Positions 7,959 through 15,177 are shown, counted from the first letter of the stretch. The stretch: DNA of 37,846 nucleotides from an uncultured Oscillospiraceae bacterium (GCA_944385485.1 CALWXL010000006.1:1-37846), one strand, 5' to 3'. A program made the numbers and translations. Notes: generated by a model not told the origin, from the letters alone.

Positions 7959-8006
7959 TTGACATTCGCTCCTCCTGTGTGTATTCTATTTTTAGAATCA
8001 TTCTAA
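7959..8006 (+). promoter_or_regulatory. perR promoter with overlapping Per box
   Basis: TTGACA (7959-7964) and TATTCT (7982-7987) are spaced by 17 bases. The dyad TTAGAATCATTCTAA at 7992-8006 differs from the PerR consensus TTATAATNATTATAA by one symmetric base per half-site and covers the expected transcription start. Binding would block initiation, so the operon should be autoregulated and induced by peroxide. Confidence 0.82.
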
Positions 8007-8023
8007 AAATTCTGGGGCTTCCT

Positions 8024-8407
8024 ATGACTAAGTATTCCAAACAAATTTTTCAAATCATTGAGCATTCCCGTGATCACATGACAGCGGAAGAAATCTTTCA
8101 ACAGCTGCGAAACATCTACCCCACGGTGGTGCGTGCCACCGTATACAACAACTTACATCGGCTATGGGAAGCCGGTAGCATCCGAAAAGTGGTCTTGGAG
8201 GGACAGCCCGATCGATACGACCGGATGGAACGGCATGACCATTTGATCTGCAAACAGTGTGGGAAGTTGTCCGATGTCACTCTTACCGATCTCACCCAGC
8301 AGTTGGAGGCTCAGCTGGGGATGCCCATTCTCTCTTACGACCTGAAAATGACGTATCTGTGTGAAACATGTCAAGCTAAGCAGGAAGCAGAAAGGAACGA
8401 TGTATGA
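8024..8407 (+). CDS. perR: Peroxide-responsive Fur-family repressor PerR
   Basis: A 127-residue Fur/PerR protein. The open frame reaches back to a GTG at 7979, but promoter and operator lie inside that stretch, so ATG at 8024 is chosen. The N-terminal winged helix ([28 protein letters not shown]) precedes the metal-sensing dimer domain with [13 protein letters not shown]. The structural zinc site is formed by CKQCG and the C-terminal CETC. PerR calls rest on the Per box upstream and the rubrerythrin downstream, a known PerR target in clostridia; a Fur-type iron sensor is the alternative. Its stop overlaps the hydrogenase start (ATGA at 8404). Confidence 0.85.
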   Translation: MTKYSKQIFQIIEHSRDHMTAEEIFQQLRNIYPTVVRATVYNNLHRLWEAGSIRKVVLEGQPDRYDRMERHDHLICKQCGKLSDVTLTDLTQQLEAQLGMPILSYDLKMTYLCETCQAKQEAERNDV

Positions 8408-10458
8408 GCAAGCACCTCCCTCTCTCGGTCCGGGTCCCCATTGAATCGGACAACCCCAGCATCCTCCGTGTGGAGGAAAAATGCGTCAAATGCGGCATGT
8501 GCAAAGAGGTCTGTACCCAGAAGATGGGAGTGCTTGGCACCTACTCTCTGGCTCAGACCGGTGACAACGCCATCTGCATCTACTGTGGACAGTGCGCCAA
8601 CGTCTGCCCCACCGACTCCATTGTGGAGCGGTACGAGTACCCCCTGGTACAGCAGGCGGTGGCAGACCCCGACAAGATCGTCATTGTCACCACCTCCCCC
8701 GCGGTGCGGGTGGCCCTGGGCGAGGAGTTTGGCCTGGAGCCGGGGTCCTTCGTGGAGGGCCAGATGGTGGCGCTGCTCCGGGCCCTGGGGGCCGACTACG
8801 TGCTGGACACCAACTTTGCCGCTGACCTGACCATCATGGAAGAGGCCAGCGAGTTGGTTGGGCGTCTATCTGACCCAACCGCCTCTCTGCCCCAGTTCAC
8901 CAGTTGCTGCCCCGCCTGGGTACACTTCACCGAAACCTACTACCCCCATTTGATCCCCCACCTCTCCACCTCCAAAAGCCCCATCGGCATGCAGGGCCCC
9001 ACCATCAAGACCTACTTTGCCCAAAAGATGGGTCTGGACCCCAGAAAGATCGTCAATGTAGCCCTGACCCCCTGTACCGCCAAGAAGTTTGAAATCCGCC
9101 GGGAGGAAATGCACGCCGCCGGAGATTTCCACGGCATAGAGGGGATGCGGGACATGGACCATGTGGTCACCACCCGGGAGCTGGCCCGCTGGGCCAAAGA
9201 GGCCGGTGTGGACTGGAAGGCCTTGGAGGAGTGCTCCTACGACAACCTCATGGGACAGGCCTCTGGCGCCGGAGTCATTTTCGGCAACACTGGCGGCGTG
9301 ATGGAGGCCGCTGTGCGCACCGCCTATCGCCAGCTCACCGGGGAAGATGCTCCGGCAGCCCTGCTCAACCTCCAGCCGGTGCGGGGCTATGAGGGCATCC
9401 GGGAGGCCACCCTGTCTGTGGGAGATCACCAGTTGAACGTAGCGGTGGTATACGGCACCGCCAACGCCCGCACCTTCCTGGAGCGGATGGAACAGGCGGA
9501 CAAAACCTACCACTTTGTGGAGGTCATGGCCTGTCCGGGCGGCTGCATCGGCGGCGGCGGACAGCCCAAGGACTTCAGCCGGGACCCCGATCAGACCCGC
9601 CAGAGCCGCATCGCCGGACTCTATCGTCGGGACGAGGGGATGACCCTCCGCACCAGCGATCAAAATCCTGAAATTTTGCAGGTCTATGAGCAATTCTACG
9701 GCACACCCCTGAGTGAGCTGGCCGAGAAGATGCTCCACACCATATATCAAGATCATAGTGACAAGTTACATTGGAAAGGAGACAAAACAATGAGTAAATG
9801 GGTTTGCAAAGTATGTGGTTATGTGCATGAGGGCGACACTCTGCCCGAGGATTTCGTCTGCCCTGTGTGCAAGCAGCCTGCCTCCGTCTTCGAGAAGGTA
9901 GAGGAAGAGGCTCCCAAGGCCACCAACAAGTATGCCGGCACCCAGACTGAAAAGAACCTCCATGCCGCTTTCGCCGGAGAGTCTGAGGCCCGCAACAAGT
10001 ACACCTACTTCGCCTCTGTGGCCAAGAAGGAGGGCTTCGAGCAGATCTCCGCCCTCTTCTCCAAGACCGCAGACAACGAGAAGGAGCACGCCAAGATGTG
10101 GTTCAAGGAGCTGGGCGGCCTGGGTGACACCGCCGAGAACCTGCTCCACGCCGCCGAGGGCGAGAACTACGAGTGGACCGACATGTATGACGGCTTCGCC
10201 AAGACCGCTGAGGAGGAGGGCTTCCCCGAGCTGGCCGCCAAGTTCCGCCTGGTGGCTGCCATTGAGAAGCACCACGAAGAGCGCTACCGTGCCCTGCTGC
10301 ACAACGTGGAGATGGCTCAGGTCTTCGCCCGCAGCGAGGTGAAGGTGTGGGAGTGCCGCAACTGTGGCCACATTGTGGTGGGCACCGCTGCCCCCGAGGT
10401 GTGCCCCACCTGCGCCCATCCCCAGAGCTTCTTCGAGATCCACTGCGAGAACTACTAA
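8404..10458 (+). CDS. [FeFe]-hydrogenase fused in frame to rubredoxin-rubrerythrin
   Basis: One 684-codon frame. Residues 1-460 are a [FeFe]-hydrogenase: two [4Fe-4S] motifs ([11 protein letters not shown] from Cys27, [11 protein letters not shown] from Cys58), then the H-cluster motifs TSCCPAW (166-172), [10 protein letters not shown] (Cys224) and [13 protein letters not shown] (Cys377, Cys381). TSCCPAW and the lost Met in the second motif are features of the group B type rather than group A. With no stop codon, a short linker ([12 protein letters not shown]) leads at residue 463 into a rubrerythrin. A strong internal ribosome site suggests the rubrerythrin is also made alone. The gene is coupled to perR, so hydrogen-derived electrons may feed peroxide reduction. 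A lost stop between once separate genes is the likely origin. Confidence 0.85.
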   Translation: MSKHLPLSVRVPIESDNPSILRVEEKCVKCGMCKEVCTQKMGVLGTYSLAQTGDNAICIYCGQCANVCPTDSIVERYEYPLVQQAVADPDKIVIVTTSPAVRVALGEEFGLEPGSFVEGQMVALLRALGADYVLDTNFAADLTIMEEASELVGRLSDPTASLPQFTSCCPAWVHFTETYYPHLIPHLSTSKSPIGMQGPTIKTYFAQKMGLDPRKIVNVALTPCTAKKFEIRREEMHAAGDFHGIEGMRDMDHVVTTRELARWAKEAGVDWKALEECSYDNLMGQASGAGVIFGNTGGVMEAAVRTAYRQLTGEDAPAALLNLQPVRGYEGIREATLSVGDHQLNVAVVYGTANARTFLERMEQADKTYHFVEVMACPGGCIGGGGQPKDFSRDPDQTRQSRIAGLYRRDEGMTLRTSDQNPEILQVYEQFYGTPLSELAEKMLHTIYQDHSDKLHWKGDKTMSKWVCKVCGYVHEGDTLPEDFVCPVCKQPASVFEKVEEEAPKATNKYAGTQTEKNLHAAFAGESEARNKYTYFASVAKKEGFEQISALFSKTADNEKEHAKMWFKELGGLGDTAENLLHAAEGENYEWTDMYDGFAKTAEEEGFPELAAKFRLVAAIEKHHEERYRALLHNVEMAQVFARSEVKVWECRNCGHIVVGTAAPEVCPTCAHPQSFFEIHCENY
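9790..10458 (+). CDS. rbr: Rubrerythrin with N- and C-terminal rubredoxin domains (internal start of the fusion frame)
   Basis: ATG at 9790, codon 463 of the fusion frame, is preceded by GGAAAGGAG with seven-base spacing, so a free 222-residue protein is very likely translated. Order: rubredoxin ([10 protein letters not shown] ... CPVCKQP, residues 5-35), a diiron ferritin-like four-helix domain ([15 protein letters not shown], then [37 protein letters not shown]) and a second rubredoxin ([10 protein letters not shown] ... CPTCAHP). The N-terminal rubredoxin resembles reverse rubrerythrins; having one at each end is notable. Such enzymes reduce hydrogen peroxide and oxygen in the cytoplasm of anaerobes, and clostridial ones are PerR-controlled, which fits the operon. 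Confidence 0.9.
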   Translation: MSKWVCKVCGYVHEGDTLPEDFVCPVCKQPASVFEKVEEEAPKATNKYAGTQTEKNLHAAFAGESEARNKYTYFASVAKKEGFEQISALFSKTADNEKEHAKMWFKELGGLGDTAENLLHAAEGENYEWTDMYDGFAKTAEEEGFPELAAKFRLVAAIEKHHEERYRALLHNVEMAQVFARSEVKVWECRNCGHIVVGTAAPEVCPTCAHPQSFFEIHCENY

Positions 10459-10464
10459 GCATCC

Positions 10465-10500
10465 TTTTGGGGCGGCAGTTTGCCGCCCCAAAAATTTTTT
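10465..10500 (+). terminator. Terminator of the perR-hydrogenase-rubrerythrin operon
   Basis: TTTTGGGGCGGCA pairs with TGCCGCCCCAAAA around GTT, followed by a T run. It starts seven bases after the stop codon. Confidence 0.92.
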
Positions 10501-10520
10501 CATTTTTTCGAATTTACCTC

Positions 10521-10549
10521 TTGCATTTTCAAATATACTGTGCTACTAT
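10521..10549 (+). promoter_or_regulatory. Promoter of tRNA-Pro(GGG)
   Basis: TTGCAT and TACTAT are separated by 17 bases, and the mature tRNA begins 18 bases after the -10 box. Confidence 0.6.
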
Positions 10550-10567
10550 GTCATAGTTCGGTTCAGA

Positions 10568-10645
10568 TCCGGGTGTGGCGAAGTTTGGTATCGCGCTTGA
10601 CTGGGGGTCAAGAGGCCGCAGGTTCAAGTCCTGTCACTCGGACCA
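10568..10645 (+). tRNA. tRNA-Pro(GGG)
   Basis: A full cloverleaf can be drawn: acceptor TCCGGGT with ACTCGGA plus encoded CCA; D arm around AAGTTTGGTAT; anticodon stem CTTGA / TCAAG with loop CTGGGGG, anticodon GGG; variable AGGCC; T stem GCAGG / CCTGT with loop TTCAAGT. Its last 25 bases recur exactly at 10765-10789, and bases 10609-10625 recur inverted at 10696-10712. Confidence 0.93.
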
Positions 10646-10685
10646 AGTAGAGTATTCGTAGTAACTACGAGTACTCTACTTTTTT
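10646..10685 (+). terminator. Terminator of tRNA-Pro(GGG)
   Basis: AGTAGAGTATTCGTAG pairs with CTACGAGTACTCTACT (one G-T pair) around TAA and is followed by TTTTT. It starts at the base after CCA. Confidence 0.9.
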
Positions 10686-10695
10686 ATTTCTCGGC

Positions 10696-10782
10696 GAACC
10701 TGCGGCCTCTTGCATTGAAATCCGCCGCCTTATGGCGCGCAGAGCGCCAGCTCTGAGGGCCATTGGTTCAAGTCCTGTCACT
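10696..10782. repeat. 87-base tRNA-derived direct repeat, left copy
   Basis: This copy and 18648-18734 match at 83 of 87 positions by eye, without gaps. It begins with the exact inverse of 17 bases of tRNA-Pro(GGG) (GAACCTGCGGCCTCTTG), contains a hairpin (CAGAGC GCCA GCTCTG) and ends in the tRNA-Pro T arm and acceptor. In this copy the tRNA identity runs on to CACTCGGACCA at 10789. The two copies flank the mobile element but probably predate it. Confidence 0.85.
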
Positions 10783-10783
10783 C

Positions 10784-10791
10784 GGACCAAA
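10784..10791. other. Proposed attL core GGACCAAA
   Basis: Shared with 18591-18598. On the left it lies at the acceptor/CCA end of the tRNA-derived repeat. On the right it falls in frame in the recombinase gene (Gly-Pro, codons 487-488). Serine recombinases use short cores, so an eight-base identity suffices. Confidence 0.6.
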
Positions 10792-10871
10792 CAATGATAA
10801 TCCGAACTCCATTATCCAAGTGGGTAATGTGTTCGGATTTATCATTTCTATTGAGAATATTTTATAATCTA

Positions 10872-10904
10872 AAAGCGGGGTAAGCCAATGGCTTTCCCCG
10901 CTTT
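10872..10904. terminator. Bidirectional terminator at the left end of the element
   Basis: AAAGCGGGG pairs with CCCCGCTTT, with AAGCC / GGCTT stacked inside. It lies between the left junction and the stop of the lipoprotein gene on the minus strand. In a circular form it would come directly after the predicted recombinase stop (TAA near 10866). Confidence 0.75.
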
Positions 10905-10914
10905 ACTTAGATGT

Positions 10915-11394
10915 TCATTGTCTTTTTTCAAGAACCAACCATACAAGTTGATTATTACTGTCATTATATACGAAACTACAAATTACACCGCTTTTATCGT
11001 CAGCATACTGGGCCTGACGCAGATTTTGCTCTCTGTCATACCATGATATAGAGCCATCTTTACCTAACAAACTCATTACCTCATCATAGGTCGTACAAGT
11101 ATTATCTCCATTTACGCTAATTGAAATGGAACTTATAGTAGCCGTGATTTTGGTAATAATATCATCATCAGTTTCTATTCGTACTTCCTCATAATTATAT
11201 GTTCCCTCATTTTCCGGGAATCGGGTCGATGGCGTATAATTATCAACTGATACGGAATCCATACTGTCGCCAATTTGAATACCATTAACTTCTACTTGTG
11301 ACAAATCTACTGATGGAATATCATTGTTGCTTTTAATGCAAGCTGGCAAAAGAACAAGAGATAATACCACTAATAGAAACACCAATTTTTTCAT
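10915..11394 (-). CDS. Small lipoprotein, element cargo
   Basis: A 159-residue exported lipoprotein: basic MKK start, hydrophobic core and lipobox LPAC ending at Cys19. The mature part is acidic and Ser/Thr/Asn-rich (TKITATISSISISVNGD), with EVMSLLGKDGSISWYD resembling the small domains of bacterial outer-face lipoproteins of the SmpA/OmlA type; that likeness is weak. ATG at 11394 has a GAGGG site. The gene is clearly more AT-rich than its chromosomal neighbours, consistent with transfer. It could be surface or entry exclusion cargo, but the sequence does not show this. Confidence 0.8.
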   Translation of the reverse strand: MKKLVFLLVVLSLVLLPACIKSNNDIPSVDLSQVEVNGIQIGDSMDSVSVDNYTPSTRFPENEGTYNYEEVRIETDDDIITKITATISSISISVNGDNTCTTYDEVMSLLGKDGSISWYDREQNLRQAQYADDKSGVICSFVYNDSNNQLVWLVLEKRQ

Positions 11395-11471
11395 ACATTT
11401 CCCTCAAGTCAAATTTTATTTTTTAAGGATAACATAAAAATATGAACAAATCTACATTTTGATATGAAACT

Positions 11472-11506
11472 AAGGCGGGAGCATTTTTTTGAAATGTTCC
11501 CGCCTT
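11472..11506. terminator. Hairpin downstream of the transfer/replication gene run
   Basis: AAGGCGGGA pairs with TCCCGCCTT around a loop with an A/T tract. It lies just after the stop of the 58-residue gene, but no T run follows the stem on the minus strand, so termination is uncertain. Confidence 0.5.
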
Positions 11507-11511
11507 GTATG

Positions 11512-11688
11512 TTAGTCCTGTTTCACCTTGTCTTTTTCCTGCTGTGCTTTCCACTCGGCGAACTCCCGCTGCCCTTCCTCGCTCTCGAAAAAAGCCTGTA
11601 TCTCCGGAAGCAGGACACGGGCCAGGGCTTCCACGTCGTGATAGGGTATTCCGGTGCCGTAGTCATTGGGTTTCTTTTTGCGCCGCAT
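11512..11688 (-). CDS. Small conserved-looking protein, 58 aa, after the coupling protein gene
   Basis: Starts ATG at 11688, behind GGGGTGA and 13 bases after the stop of the coupling-protein gene, and ends TAA at 11514-11512. The protein begins MRRKKKPNDYGTGIPYHD and is strongly charged and helical (ALARVLLPEIQAFFESEEGQ, then Lys/Glu-rich tail), without signal or membrane span. The position suggests an accessory to mobilisation or replication. Family not recognised. Confidence 0.65.
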   Translation of the reverse strand: MRRKKKPNDYGTGIPYHDVEALARVLLPEIQAFFESEEGQREFAEWKAQQEKDKVKQD

Positions 11689-11700
11689 GGAATCACCCCA

Positions 11701-13011
11701 TCAAAGCTGCTTCTCGTCGAACAAATAGCCCTGGAACACAGCTCCGTTCCCGGTGATGAAGCGGCCCCTTGCGTCCTTGGGAATCTGATCGGCGGCGTTG
11801 GTATTGTCCAGAATAATTTGAGAGAGTACATTGTCCGCCCTACCGCATACCCGGAAATCCAGGTTGTTCTTGATCTGGCCAGGGAGAATATTGGCGTCCG
11901 GGCGTTGGGTGGCAAGAATTAAATGGATACCAAAGGCCCGTCCCAGGCGTGCAAGGGTGGCAAGCCTGTTTTCAATCTGGCCCAGCCGCTCCTTTTCCTC
12001 CTTGCTCCGGCCAGTCTTGTCCAGCAGCTCCGCCACCTCGTCACAGGCAAGCACCAGCCGAGGCAGGTTGTCCCCTGTGGCCTCGTTGTATGCGTCAAGG
12101 TTAGGACACCCGGTTTCCGCCAGCCGTCCCTTGCGGTATTCCAGCACCGCCACAAGCTGACCCAGGGTATCGAGCAAATCTTCCTCAGTGAAGCACATCC
12201 GGCATTTTTGGTGCCAGACTTTGGGAAAGTCCACACCGCCCTTGAAATCGGCTATGTAGACCTCCGCCCCCTTGCGGAGCGACTGCATAATCAGCAGCTT
12301 TAACAGCACACTCTTTCCGCTGCCCGTAGAGCCGCCCAGCAGGATATGAGGGATATTTGCAAGGTTGACCGTCACCGCCCCTGTGAGGCTTTCTCCCAGC
12401 ACCAGGACAAAACTTTCCGGGGACAGGTACTTGTCTTTCCAGGGGAGCAGGGCCGGGAAATCACTTTTCGCCGGGACGGCATAGACACGAATAAGTTTTC
12501 GCCCCTCCGCCCAGGTCATTTTTGCTATGGTAATATCCAGGGCCGTTTCAATCCTGGCCCGCTTATCCTCCCACTCGTCCAGCGGTATCCCGCAGGGGTC
12601 AAACTCCCAGATTGTCAGCCGGGGATTATTCCCGTCCTGCCGTTTGGCTATGAGGGCGGGGGCCTCCCCTGCATGGTTGACAAGGCCAACTTTTTGCAAA
12701 CCCTCCTTTGCCGCTTTGCTGCCCCAGGGCGTTCCCAGGAGCGCCAGGAAAGCCAGGAGGCCGCTCATAGCATAGAGGGGAATCAAAAGGTTGATAGCCG
12801 CTCCCAGAACAGGGGAAAACATACCATAGGAATCCAGACTGAACAGGTATGCCCGAAACAGCCAGACCAGCGCAGCGCCCACCAGATAGGCTCCCAGCAG
12901 CACGCCCTTGTAAGGAGTGTGCTTAATCACCTCAAGCCCCGTTTTCATGCGTTGAAATAAGCGACGGTTTTCCGTCCGCTTGTGAATCGTGTCTTTATCA
13001 CTTCTTGTCAT
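11701..13011 (-). CDS. FtsK/SpoIIIE-type coupling ATPase (TcpA-like)
   Basis: The open frame runs to 13311 but overlaps the rep gene there. ATG at 13011, whose first bases overlap the rep stop, gives 436 residues. An N-terminal cytoplasmic stretch is followed by two membrane segments (about residues 36-58 and 65-92), then the motor domain: Walker A GGSTGSGKS near residue 225, Walker B LVLACDEVAELL, and a C-terminal LILATQRPDANILPGQIKNNLDFRV typical of FtsK-like motors. Proteins of this size in Tn916-type elements (Orf21) and clostridial plasmids (TcpA) bring the DNA-relaxase complex to the transfer channel. Next to Rep it probably performs that job here. Confidence 0.88.
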   Translation of the reverse strand: MTRSDKDTIHKRTENRRLFQRMKTGLEVIKHTPYKGVLLGAYLVGAALVWLFRAYLFSLDSYGMFSPVLGAAINLLIPLYAMSGLLAFLALLGTPWGSKAAKEGLQKVGLVNHAGEAPALIAKRQDGNNPRLTIWEFDPCGIPLDEWEDKRARIETALDITIAKMTWAEGRKLIRVYAVPAKSDFPALLPWKDKYLSPESFVLVLGESLTGAVTVNLANIPHILLGGSTGSGKSVLLKLLIMQSLRKGAEVYIADFKGGVDFPKVWHQKCRMCFTEEDLLDTLGQLVAVLEYRKGRLAETGCPNLDAYNEATGDNLPRLVLACDEVAELLDKTGRSKEEKERLGQIENRLATLARLGRAFGIHLILATQRPDANILPGQIKNNLDFRVCGRADNVLSQIILDNTNAADQIPKDARGRFITGNGAVFQGYLFDEKQL

Positions 13012-13960
13012 AGGAAAAGCCCACTTTCTTATGGATGATCGTGGAGCCGTCCGGGAGGTACTCCACCACGGTATGGATACGGCGGAGAAATGCCCGCCAG
13101 GTTTCCGGCCTCGCCTGCTGTTCCATCCAATATTGATTTTCCAGCGGCGAGTTAGATGTGATATATACTTTTGTGTAACAGGCCGTCTTGTCATTGTATC
13201 GGGCCGGGAGGGACAGAGGATAAATGTCCAGGTAGTTGAGCATATCTTCAATGGGAATTTGGCTGCTGAACTCCTCGAACACCAGCACTTCCTGCCCGTG
13301 GTAGCCGTCAAAGGAAATGCCCCTTGTGGCTCGGTAGTTTGTCACCCGGTAAATGCTCCGGGGGTCATGGGTGCTGTAAATGCTCCGTGTTTTGCCTGCA
13401 CCGCTGGCCCCGTAGAGGTAGGACACCTGCAAGGGCCTATTCTCCACGGCGTACTTTTCCGCCGTCAAGGTCTGCCGCAGCAGGTCAATATCACGGACAC
13501 GAAAGGCCATGGCGGGATTATCGTCAATGATCTCCGTGGTGGTCAGGCCGTCCCGGATATTCTGAACGAGCCGGAACATCTCCGGGTGTTTCTCCGCCCG
13601 TTCCGGTGGAGCCTCGCCCCATTCCTCGAATGTCCCAGGCACCGAGGTTTCCGCCTTGTCGGTATCTGCCCATCGGCCCTCCTTGCGGATGTATGCCCGG
13701 TTTTCCTGTACCGTTCCATATGCCTTTTCGATGTGCGCCGTTGGAAAGCGGTTTTTGATGGTGGCAAAGCGCACAGGCGATGGAGCATAGAAAAACAAGT
13801 GCGTGTGATATGTCCCCGTTGACGCTGTTTCGTCGGCCATGCAGTAATAGGCCGGGGAAAACCTCTGTAAGATTTCCTTGATGGCGCTATGGTCTAATCC
13901 GGCCTCTGATGGATTGTTGATAACCAACGCCCATTTTCGGGATTGGCTGTTGCTGCCCAT
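12998..13960 (-). CDS. rep: CRESS-DNA-type replication initiator Rep (HUH endonuclease plus SF3 helicase)
   Basis: A 320-residue protein from ATG 13960 behind GGGAGG. All core CRESS Rep motifs can be read in order: motif I WALVINNP (10-17), motif II YHTHLFFY (His52, His54 as metal ligands), motif III YIRK with catalytic Tyr90 and Lys93, then a superfamily 3 helicase with Walker A GASGAGKT (184-191), Walker B VLVFEEF (225-231) and motif C ITSN (267-270). This is the geminivirus/circovirus domain plan, known also in bacterial pCRESS plasmids. It should nick the adjacent hairpin loop and drive rolling-circle replication of the excised circle, perhaps also serving as relaxase. Its stop overlaps the coupling-protein start. 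Confidence 0.93.
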   Translation of the reverse strand: MGSNSQSRKWALVINNPSEAGLDHSAIKEILQRFSPAYYCMADETASTGTYHTHLFFYAPSPVRFATIKNRFPTAHIEKAYGTVQENRAYIRKEGRWADTDKAETSVPGTFEEWGEAPPERAEKHPEMFRLVQNIRDGLTTTEIIDDNPAMAFRVRDIDLLRQTLTAEKYAVENRPLQVSYLYGASGAGKTRSIYSTHDPRSIYRVTNYRATRGISFDGYHGQEVLVFEEFSSQIPIEDMLNYLDIYPLSLPARYNDKTACYTKVYITSNSPLENQYWMEQQARPETWRAFLRRIHTVVEYLPDGSTIIHKKVGFSYDKK

Positions 13961-13978
13961 GTAAAGCCTCCCTTGTAT

Positions 13979-14028
13979 TGCTACATGCTACAAGTTTCCC
14001 ATAAGGGGTAATACTGACCCTTATGGGA
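13979..14028 (-). other. CRESS-type rolling-circle origin: hairpin, nonanucleotide and two iterons
   Basis: CCCATAAGGG (13998-14007) and CCCTTATGGG (14018-14027) form a perfect ten-base stem, eleven with the flanking T-A pair, around a ten-base loop. On the minus strand the loop reads TCAGTATTAC, containing CAGTATTAC, which fits the CRESS consensus NANTATTAC (circovirus TAGTATTAC). By analogy the nick falls between T at 14010 and A at 14009. Two tandem copies of TGCTACA (13979-13985, 13986-13992) lie beside the stem as Rep-binding iterons. The site is 37 bases upstream of the rep start. Confidence 0.85.
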
Positions 14029-14114
14029 GGGCGGCGCTGGCGCTGCCGCCGGGGGCCATTCCCTTGAGGGGACTGTCCTTATCCCGGCTGGCCTCTCCAG
14101 CGCCGCCCAGGTCA

Positions 14115-14432
14115 TCAGGCTTTCGAATTCACCAGATGGATGTCCGCAGCCCTGGCCCCCACCTGGGGCTGGCCCTGGCTCCAATAGATGAATACCTCCA
14201 GGCCGTCAAAGCGCACTTCCGCATAGCCGTCCGGGGTGTCCATACGCTTTTCACCGTCGATGCGGACATGAATTTTGTCCAAGCACTTGTCCGGCAGGGC
14301 CACGGTATAGCGGTAGCCGAGGACGGTATCCGTCCGCCTGTTGTTCTGGTACTCATAGGCCGGGGACACATCCACCAGCCACAGCTTGTTCCCCAGGCTC
14401 TTAGGGTCAATGATAAGGTCAGTGATTTTCAT
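14115..14432 (-). CDS. Small element protein, possibly DUF961/YdcP-like
   Basis: A 105-residue soluble protein starting at ATG 14432 behind GGAGGAAA. It opens MKITDLIIDPKSLGNKLWLV and ends with a beta-rich FDGLEVFIYWSQGQPQ and the short tail ARAADIHLV. The strand pattern and the closing segment recall DUF961 (Orf22/Orf23 of Tn916, YdcP of ICEBs1), which sit beside the coupling protein and relaxase genes of those elements, as here. The likeness is judged by eye. A role in processing single-stranded DNA during transfer or replication is an inference from position. Confidence 0.6.
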   Translation of the reverse strand: MKITDLIIDPKSLGNKLWLVDVSPAYEYQNNRRTDTVLGYRYTVALPDKCLDKIHVRIDGEKRMDTPDGYAEVRFDGLEVFIYWSQGQPQVGARAADIHLVNSKA

Positions 14433-14540
14433 AGCAATTTCCTCCGTTATACTGTGGGCGGTGGATGGCCCGTCCGCCGCCCTGGTGATATGGTCACAAG
14501 TCCTTGTGTGGCCCTATCATACCGCAGAAAATCCATTGAA

Positions 14541-14558
14541 AATTTCACTGGTGAAATT
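14541..14558. promoter_or_regulatory. Dyad upstream of the DUF961-like gene
   Basis: AATTTCACTGGTGAAATT is a perfect 8+2+8 dyad about 110 bases upstream of the DUF961-like start. It is a good candidate operator for one of the XRE regulators, which would control the DUF961-rep-coupling gene run. Confidence 0.5.
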
Positions 14559-14612
14559 CTGGCAAAAAAATTTACCGCCGTCCCACTTGCTGCCTGGGAC
14601 GGCGGTTTCCTG

Positions 14613-14990
14613 TCATTCTTCAAAATTGTTTCCCAATAAGGGAAGTCCTTGTTCGGCCAGTTCACAGTTTACGAGAAACACACACCCGTCACGCCGCTTT
14701 AACGCCTTGTCGATCTCGTACAGTTCGGGCCATGCGAGATACCGCAGATTGTCCCGTTCCGCCGTTGTCTTTCTAAGGCCAAGGGCTAACTGGTTAATGT
14801 CCTGTTCTGTCAGCCGTACTTTTCCACCTCGCAAAATCCGGCTCACTCTGGCCTCCGGCATACCGCTTGCGGTTGCCAGTTCCTTTTGTGTCATACCGAG
14901 TTTTTGGAGGTCTGCCTGGATCTGCCTTGCCAGGGCAGATTGTTCGTTCCTTTTATAACCGGGGCTTTGCTTCGGCTTCCTGTAAGCCAA
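14613..14990 (-). CDS. XRE-family helix-turn-helix regulator with TTG start
   Basis: 125 residues, with a Cro/C1-type helix-turn-helix at about 34-60 (MTQKELATASGMPEARVSRILRG). No ATG precedes this domain; TTG at 14990 has an AGGGGA site at suitable distance, so a rare TTG start is proposed. The C-terminal half (RDNLRYLAWPELYEIDKALKRRDGCVF) is not recognised. It lies directly upstream of the dyad and the replication genes and is a likely local repressor of transfer and replication. Synthesis may be kept low by the weak start. Confidence 0.8.
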   Translation of the reverse strand: MAYRKPKQSPGYKRNEQSALARQIQADLQKLGMTQKELATASGMPEARVSRILRGGKVRLTEQDINQLALGLRKTTAERDNLRYLAWPELYEIDKALKRRDGCVFLVNCELAEQGLPLLGNNFEE

Positions 14991-15016
14991 AGCGGTTTCC
15001 CCTGGTTATAAATTGC

Positions 15017-15094
15017 CTATGTGGGCCTATTGCCGGAGGTGGTCTGCTGATTGTTTGTGTTCAGCTTGCTATGGTGAAAGATAGAATATGCCAT
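15017..15094 (-). CDS. Short ORF with very strong ribosome site, possible leader peptide
   Basis: ATG at 15094 follows AGGAGGTG with six-base spacing, close to ideal, and opens a 25-codon frame (MAYSIFHHSKLNTNNQQTTS and five more residues) ending TAG. It stops 27 bases before the TTG start of the XRE gene. So strong a site for so short a frame suggests either a real micro-protein or a leader coupling translation to the regulator. Confidence 0.4.
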   Translation of the reverse strand: MAYSIFHHSKLNTNNQQTTSGNRPT

Positions 15095-15177
15095 AGCCGC
15101 CACCTCCTCCCGTGAAACGCTGTTGGTGAATAACTGTATTATCCACCTCCGGCGCAAAGCCCGTTCACGAAAGAAAT

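Noticed and set aside
10728..10789. A second complete tRNA gene in the repeat
   Set aside because: Only a T arm and acceptor 3' strand are present. Upstream bases do not form an anticodon stem or acceptor partner.
13012..13311. N-terminal extension of the coupling ATPase frame
   Set aside because: This part is the rep gene read in another frame. Its translation is Arg/Ser/Trp-rich noise, and the ATG at 13011 overlaps the rep stop as expected for coupling.
12989..13822. Plus-strand open frame opposite rep
   Set aside because: The minus strand holds a full set of CRESS Rep motifs; the plus frame has none.
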